Shown: piece by piece, positions 58,235 through 64,000 of the stretch
Layout of the letters: each line of letters begins with the position of its first letter
Position numbering within the stretch: the stretch's first letter is position 1
Source: Oasisia sp. SBJ-2009
Lineage: Eukaryota > Annelida > Polychaeta > Sabellida > Siboglinidae
Length of the DNA: 64,000 nt
Assembly (NCBI GenBank): GCA_964017155.1
Contig: OZ024862.1
Coordinates: 27,488,658-27,552,657 of the forward strand
Reading direction: 5' to 3'
Notes under the pieces: generated by a model
Told to the model about the DNA's origin: nothing
Seen by the model: only the letters and a program-made list of their open reading frames with translations
Database searches by the model: none
Made by a program: the position numbers and the translations under genes

Positions 58235-58894
58235 ACATGAACTATTTAAATGAATGAATCTGGTACAATAAATTAACTTGATATTATTTATATAGCGTAG
58301 AGCAATCGCAATGACTTCACGTCTCAGCGAACTTAAGTTGTGAGAGGGCGGTCTCGTAATCAGTGGAAGCCTAACCTTTACCAAATCTAACTATTGGAAC
58401 TAACTTTGACTAGCCATAACAATGAATCTGTGAATATCAATAACCTAATGGCTAATTAAATTGACAGTGATCATTTATTCCCGTCGTCTGATTGGTTTGA
58501 ACGATTAGCACTCTCCAAACAGCAAACTATTTCCGATCGCGACCTCCTAACTTCTTGGAAGGAGCTCGCCACAGAAAAAGGGCCCCTGCTTTGGGGATTA
58601 TAGAATTATTAGTAAGTCTACTAACATGCTACCGAGTTTGTGTGCCAGGTATAGGCCTACGCATGCGCCGAGTACAGTCGGCATCCTTTTAGTAAGAAAA
58701 AAAGACATGGGAAATAGCATATTTAATCGTTTGGACGACCTAATGTGAATCATACCTTGCTATACGGTTTCTCGTAAATACGATAAACGGAAGAAAGCTC
58801 TCACCAGTTTTGTCATAATGTTCCCCCACCAAGTGAATACATTATTACTAACGCCAGCATATTAATGACAAGTAAAGCCGTGTGCGTGCGTATA

Positions 58895-58925
<31 letters not shown>

Positions 58926-59043
58926 ATGTATGCATATGGTAGCGCCAATTCCGGGGAGATTTGTGCTAATCTGTAGAAGTCATCATATAGCACATTTGCC
59001 AAAATGGATAAATACAGTCATTTTTCGGGCATATGATTGCGTG
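56871..59043. other. Intergenic, microsatellites only
   Basis: (AT)n at about 58162-58231 and (GTGC)n at about 58882-58927. Several open frames of 60-85 codons around 56950-57350 have no recognisable domain. No gene is supported. Confidence 0.5.
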
Positions 59044-59246
59044 TCAATCGTGTCGATCTTGGCAGTAAAGTTGGTAGTCCAACGCGGCGAGTTGCTCCAA
59101 GAAGCCGTCGTTTGGCATCACCGGTCGAATCTGACGTAGCGTCGTGCATGCGTCGACCGCACGCAAGCCTCGCTTCAGCATGAGGAAGGCGAGAACGAGG
59201 CTGGCCGAGCGACTGAGACCTTGCTGACAGTGCACCAGTACATTGC
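59044..59246 (-). CDS. Dual-specificity phosphatase, last exon
   Basis: 203 nt with acceptor TTGATTGCAG on the minus strand, one phase base, then NVLVHCQQGLSRSASLVLAF and LMLKRGLRAVDACTTLRQIR, VMPNDGFLEQLAALD and a stop at 59044-59046. HCQQGLSR is the Cys-based phosphatase loop HCX5R (Cys nucleophile, Arg phosphate binding) followed by the Ser of SRS. The pattern and the RQIRPVMPN...FLEQL end fit small atypical DUSPs (DUSP3/13/26-like). The general acid Asp and the N-terminal half would be on upstream exons at higher coordinates, which I did not find in the window. No defect is seen in this exon. Confidence 0.88.
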
Positions 59247-59271
59247 CTGCAATCAACAAGCAGCATCACAG

Positions 59272-59278
59272 TGTGTAT

Positions 59279-59325
<47 letters not shown>

Positions 59326-59395
59326 TGTGAGTGTGTGTGTGTGTGTGTGAGTGTGCGTGCGTGCGTGCGTGTGTGCGCGTGCGCGTGCGTGCGCC
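59272..59395. repeat. (TG)n/(GTGC)n microsatellite in the DUSP intron
   Basis: TG repeats with GAG interruptions, then GTGCGTGC; 25 bp upstream (in gene orientation) of the DUSP acceptor. Confidence 0.95.
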
Positions 59396-59529
59396 CACAA
59401 ATACTCGCACGCGCTCTCTTTCCCTTCCTCCGTGCCTCCCTCCCTCCCTCCACCCTCCATCCACTCCTATATCCCCTCTCTCCAAATATGCGTCCACAAG
59501 GCATCAAAACTAAACTACTAATGACAGTC

Positions 59530-60734
59530 GGATTGCGTCCATCTAGACATGACACATTAACACTACTAGCACCTACACAGTCAGCTGATAATCTGTTCCA
59601 TTCGTTTACTGTTCTTTGTGAAAATGATTTTTTTAAATATGTAGTCTACACTGCTTCTTTGCTAATGTAACTCCATGTCCTCTAGTCCTTCTCTCTTCCT
59701 TGGCCGAGAAAAAATATTTCTGTCAATATTTTCATACCCATTCAATACTTTAAACACCTCAATCTCATCTCCTCTCAATCTTCTGGTTTCTTGTGTTGTT
59801 AAACCACATTCTTTTAGACGCATTTCATAACTAATATTCCTGAGTTCTTGTATCATTTTGGTAGCTCTCCTTCTGGCATATCAACATTCTTCTTGCGATA
59901 TGGCCTCCATGCCTGTATATAATATTCTAAATGAGGCCTAACTATTGTTTTATACAGCGGTATTTTTAGTTTTGTTTTCTTTGTAGACTATATTTCGCCT
60001 AATTAATCCAAGAATTTGGTTTCCCTTTGCTGCTGCAATTCCACACTGCTGTGATACCTTCATGTCAGCACTAATAGTTAACCCTACGTCCGGTTCCTTT
60101 AAGGTAGTATTTAGTACAGTACCACCCATTGTATATTGTGCATCTACATTCCCATGTCCTGTGTGGAGGCACTAACACTTCCCAAAATTAAACAGCGTTT
60201 GCCACTTCTCAGACCATTCTGTCAACTTATTAAGATCGTCTTATAAATGCTGTCTTTCTGCATCACTTTTAATTTTCCTAAGCACTTTTGTGTCATACGC
60301 AAACTTCAACACCTTGCTCTTTATGTCATCATCCAAATCATTGATATATATTAAGAATAAAATAGGTCCCAATATTGATCCCTGCGGTACTCAAAACCGA
60401 TTTACAGTTTGAAATCTCCCTATCAACTACTACTCTTTGTCTTCTATCAATAAGCCATTTTTATATCCAGTTAATCATACCATTTCATATGCCATGGGCC
60501 TTTAGTTTAAGTAGTAATCTTTGATGTGGCAGTTTGTCAAAGGCTTTTTTTAAATCTAAGTAGATTACATCTACTGGTGATCTCTCATCTACCCACTTTG
60601 TGACATTTTCCAAAAAACATAACATATTTGTTAAGCATGACCTCGCTTTAAAATAACCCACGTTGAGATGGATTAATGAATTTATTTTTAACAAGAAAAT
60701 CAACCACAGTTTACGAGGATTTATTAGTGACGCA
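59530..60734 (-). pseudogene. CR1 LINE reverse transcriptase, 3' two thirds
   Basis: Minus-strand blocks in order: LIHLNVGYFKARSCLTNML, LENVTKWVDERSPVDVIYLD, LKKAFDKLPHQRLLLKLKAH (first catalytic Asp), [25 protein letters not shown] (the FADD motif altered to FAYD), GIAAAKGNQILGLIRRN, RPHLEYYIQAWRPYRKKNVD, RRLRGDEIEVFKVLNGYENI and FSRPRKREGLEDMEL. Stops and shifts occur throughout. This is the most complete CR1 RT in the window and the reference for the shards in the tandem units and at 37.7 kb. Confidence 0.85.
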
Positions 60735-61330
60735 AAAGACTATTTTCTAAAAAACTACAAAACACTGTGCTTTTTACCAAACTGTTGTTGACCATAACAA
60801 TCAATGTACTAATTTACAGTGGTTCATTTTGTATACATCCGTAAATGTACATATACTACTAAGTAGCGTTATGTAACTATGATATTGTAATCATTTGCTA
60901 ATTTCCAAGTGAACTTAATGTACTAATTGTGTTGTTTGTTTGTTGAGATTTGTGACATTTGTTACTAGTAACGACATTCCAGTGTTGCTGTATTATGCAC
61001 ATGTGTTTATTTGGAAGTACTTAAAATAGCCAACTATATTTAATTGTGATGAAATTAATGGGGTGGCTGCCACGAAAGCGACCAACATGGGTCTTAGTGA
61101 CAGTTTCCTCGAACCCTGGTTATTTTACCTTCAGTAACAATTCATAATCACTTATAATTCTATTACTGTTATTTCTTACGCAATTACTTGGCAGTTTGCT
61201 GCACAGCGGTACTAATGTAATATTATTTTATAATTTGAGCTATAGGTAATTTGTATGAACATTGATTTATGTATATTTTTATTGGGTCAATAAACACTTC
61301 CGATTCCCATTCCGAATCCGATTATCGAAC
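60735..61330. mobile_element. The about 680-bp CR1 insert, older copy
   Basis: Same insert as 22057-22735, reversed, with identical breakpoints in CR1. Confidence 0.6.
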
Positions 61331-61480
61331 CTTTTTAAATAATGGTATAATGTTTGCTTCTTTCCATTCAAATGGAACTATTCCCACCTCTAATAAAAAA
61401 TTGAACACTGTCGCAAGCGGTATGCTGATTTGTTCTACAATTTCCAATAGTAATTTGGGAGCAATCCCATCCACTAATAA
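61331..61480 (-). mobile_element. CR1 RT N-terminal block, older copy
   Basis: Minus strand reads VDGIAPKLLLEIVEQISIPL, then FNFLLEVGIVPFEWKEANII and PLFKKGS, matching 21908-22056. Confidence 0.8.
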
Positions 61481-61482
61481 TA

Positions 61483-61965
61483 ATAATAATAATAGATTTT
61501 ATTTAATATAGCGCCACATCGTGTCGCTTTACATACATTAAAATCCTAAAATACAAATACACATCAGAAGAGAAAACACGTAAATATACTAGTAACATAT
61601 ATAAACAATTAAAAAAATGTAAATATAAAAACATGAATTATTGAAGCTGAATAAATGTATATAATGTGTAATAAATATAAATAGGTTATATAAAATATCG
61701 ATAAAAGTACACAAACATTACACCAAGCCGCGAGAACAGTCAGAAAGAAATGTGCTTTAGGCGTGCCTTGAATGTGGCTAAACAGGCAGACGTCTTAATG
61801 CTGTTAGGTAGAGCATTCGATTAGGTCGCTGCTGCGATCACAAATGAATTATCACCAGTTTTCACGTGTGTCCGCACAACCGTTAATAAATTATTGTTCG
61901 CCGATGGCAATTTTACGGTTTTCACGCTTAACACACTTAAATTGCTGTTTGTAAGTCGGCACTAG
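61483..61965 (-). mobile_element. LINE 3' end, older copy
   Basis: Reverse of 21190-21672 with the 3' UTR hairpin region (TAGCGCCACATCGTGTCGCT on plus) and a short (TTA)n tail at 61478-61496. Confidence 0.7.
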
Positions 61966-62262
61966 GTAAACATTGGCGTGGTCCTAGCGGCCTGTATTTA
62001 TGCAGTTGTAAATATTACCAGCGACGCTCTGAACTGTGAACTGAGAGAACCTCGACTTACAGTAACACTGCTATATGCTACATGCGTATACATTTGGCTA
62101 GGTTGCGGTGTTTATGAGCCCAAGAGCAGCTACAGGCGGTCAGAGTTGTCCGTGCTGACCGGGTGTGTTCGCTATCCACTCAGACATGGAGACCCGTCTG
62201 TCGTCACACTAAACGTCGCCAAACTATAGTACAACACCGACAAAGTAGGTCTACTTCACTCA

Positions 62263-62263
<1 letters not shown>

Positions 62264-62333
<70 letters not shown>

Positions 62334-62351
62334 GTGTTTGCGTGTGTTTGC

Positions 62352-62415
<64 letters not shown>

Positions 62416-62521
62416 TCCTGTGTGTGTGTGTGTGTGAGCGCTCGTGTGTGTGTGTGTGTGTGTGTGTGTGCGCTCCTGTGTGTGTGTGTGTGTGTGTGCG
62501 CGCTCGTATGTATGTGCGCTC

Positions 62522-62552
<31 letters not shown>

Positions 62553-62571
62553 CTCGTATGTATGTGCGCTC

Positions 62572-62602
<31 letters not shown>

Positions 62603-62618
62603 CTCGTATGTATGTGCG

Positions 62619-62697
<79 letters not shown>
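62264..62697. repeat. (TG)n tract with repeated GCGCTCGTATGTATGTGCGC blocks
   Basis: TG repeats punctuated by a GCGCTC-type block that recurs at about 62508, 62548 and 62598, a higher-order period of 40-55 bp. Confidence 0.95.
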
Positions 62698-63269
62698 TAG
62701 ACAGACAGAGAGACAGACAGAAAGGGAGGCAGGGAGGGAGAGAGTAGGCGCGCGCTTTTAATTGTCTGTCTGCCATAGCCTTTCCCCTCTCCCCACTCTC
62801 TTTCACATAGACAGGCACGCCCTCTCTATTTTTCTTCCTTCCCCCGTCTCTCTCCTCTCTTTTGCTCGTTCTGTCTGTCTGTCTGTCTGTCTGTCTGTCC
62901 TCCTCTATTACAATCATGTGTAACATGTACTCACCAATTTTCGGAGTGGTATCATTATATTTCCTTTTATTGTGTGTCAGAAGTGGCACCACATTTAAAC
63001 TCTAATATGCAAAGTTGGAATGATGTGTTACGTTTTGCTACCACTCGACGTTACGATTTATACAGTTTGTATAAATAAAATATGTTACTCGCTCAATTAC
63101 TTTCCCTCAACTACTTTAATATGCTTTAATATTTTGTAAATATTTCAGCGAGAAATATCCAGAGCATAGGTACACAGCTGTGTATTTACGTTCCTTCATT
63201 TCCACGACTCTAATTAGTGATATAAGCTCGATCTTTTTTACTTTTCTCTAACTATTTGTGTGCGTGCGT

Positions 63270-64000
63270 GTGAAGGTGGCTAAGCAGGCTGACGTCTTAA
63301 TGTTGTTAGGTAGAGCATTCTATTAGGTCGCTGCTGCGACCACAAATGAATTATCGCCAGTTTTACGTGTGTCCGCACAACCGTTAATAAGTTATTGTTT
63401 CCAGAACGCAATGCTCTCGCAGGTTTGTACGGACACACAAGCACTGATAAATATTTTGGGGCATCGCCTCGCACAGCTTTGTAAGTAAATAAAAGAAGTT
63501 TAAACTCGATCCTCTGTGGTACAGGCAGCCAATGAAGAATACACAACAGAGGCATGGCGCTATCACTCCTTGGGTGGCGTAACATTAGCCTGGCGGCGGA
63601 GTTGTGTATTCTCTGAAGGCGAGGAATATTGTTTATTGAAGTGCCGTACAGAAGGGAATAAAACAAACAAACAAACAAAAGCCGAGTAACTAACCAGACT
63701 GTCTTGTCTTCTCGGCGTAGTTCCGCAGCCGACCGACAGTCGGTTAAGCGAGACTAAATCAAGACGTGATGTTATAATGGCGTTGACCGCACGTTCCTTA
63801 GTCGCCATTGGGAGGTAACGACTCATCGTGTTGATATGGCGGAGGTGGAATGAGCTCACACTGACAATGCTCGAAACTTGTTTCTTAAAATCAAGGTGGC
63901 GATCAATGACAACACCAAGGTTACGAACAAATATTAGAAATTTCGGCGGTTGTACTTCGATGGATGCAGTGGTTCCGGGTCAACGGCAGTAGTGCGATGC
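63270..64000 (-). pseudogene. L2/Rex-like LINE copy with internal deletion
   Basis: From the right edge on the minus strand: HRTTAVDPEPLHPSKYNRR (as at 16553-16612), then a jump to FVTLVLSLIATLIL (as at 17485), so about 870 bp including the YADD core are missing. It continues SSFHLRHINTMSRYLPMATK, LVSLNRLSVGCGTTPR, then SINNIPRLQRIHNSAARLML, ILHWLPVPQRIEFKLLLFTY and LRSGNNNLLTVVRTH. It supplies the C-terminal part missing from 16126-17721. It probably continues past the window edge. Confidence 0.8.

Larger units (their letters stand above)
60480..63258 (-). repeat. Older inverted copy of the first part of the 8-kb tandem unit
   Basis: In reverse complement it follows 20050-22978: CR1 fragment with the about 680-bp insert, LINE 3' end, the VLAACIYAVVNITSDALNCE stretch, CA/TG microsatellite, GA-rich stretch and unclassified sequence. 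It is clearly more diverged than units 1 and 2 are from each other. It lacks the TTAGTR array (only TAA repeats at 61478-61496). Confidence 0.85.

Overview
The window looks like a gene-poor, repeat-rich, AT-rich stretch of an invertebrate animal genome, most likely a lophotrochozoan such as a bivalve mollusc. That placement is inference. It rests on spliced genes with GT-AG introns, an armadillo-repeat (ARM) plus TIR gene of the type expanded in molluscs and lancelets, CR1/RTE/L2-like LINEs, a Ty3-type LTR element and very long microsatellites. There are no bacterial operons, CRISPR arrays or recognisable rRNA or tRNA genes. A 200-base run of N at 38801-39000 marks an assembly gap.

Host genes. 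(1) A plus-strand ARM-TIR gene can be read through eight exons with compatible phases from 40517 to a stop at 50309. They give 406 codons: ARM repeats, a TIR domain and a cysteine-rich tail. Its 5' exons are not visible. (2) A paralogous ARM gene lies head-to-head on the minus strand, with exons at 7573-7926 and 831-1025 and the rest beyond the left edge. (3) A ZDHHC24-like palmitoyltransferase has three exons between 54139 and 56733, with an apparent frameshift in the last one. (4) The last exon of a dual-specificity phosphatase lies on the minus strand at 59044-59246.

Layout. Positions 1-5970 and 39001-41475 are the arms of an inverted duplication. Both carry the ARM exon, the same Ty3 insertion (same 5-bp target duplication) and the same RTE insertion, followed by arm-specific later insertions. 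Positions 6-18 kb hold further LINE fragments, a dispersed 1.45-kb repeat with a GGCCGG-rich MITE, and long microsatellites. Positions 18.3-37.3 kb hold a 1-kb (GACC)n/(GAAC)n array and two and a third tandem copies of an 8-kb repeat mosaic, nearly identical and differing mainly in microsatellite length. Positions 40.5-50.3 kb are the ARM-TIR gene, with a deleted Ty3 element in antisense in its second visible intron. Positions 50.6-52 kb are the second copy of the dispersed repeat, here with a 28-unit minisatellite. Positions 54-59 kb hold the other two genes, and 59.5-64 kb more LINE remnants, including an older inverted copy of the 8-kb mosaic.

The points most worth a second look are the ARM-TIR locus and its duplicated, replacement-rich paralogue; an intronic tandem array of decoy splice acceptors copied from the start of the catalytic DHHC exon; and several paired loci that show single steps of genome change (minisatellite birth, MITE insertion, nested LINEs, LTR internal deletion).
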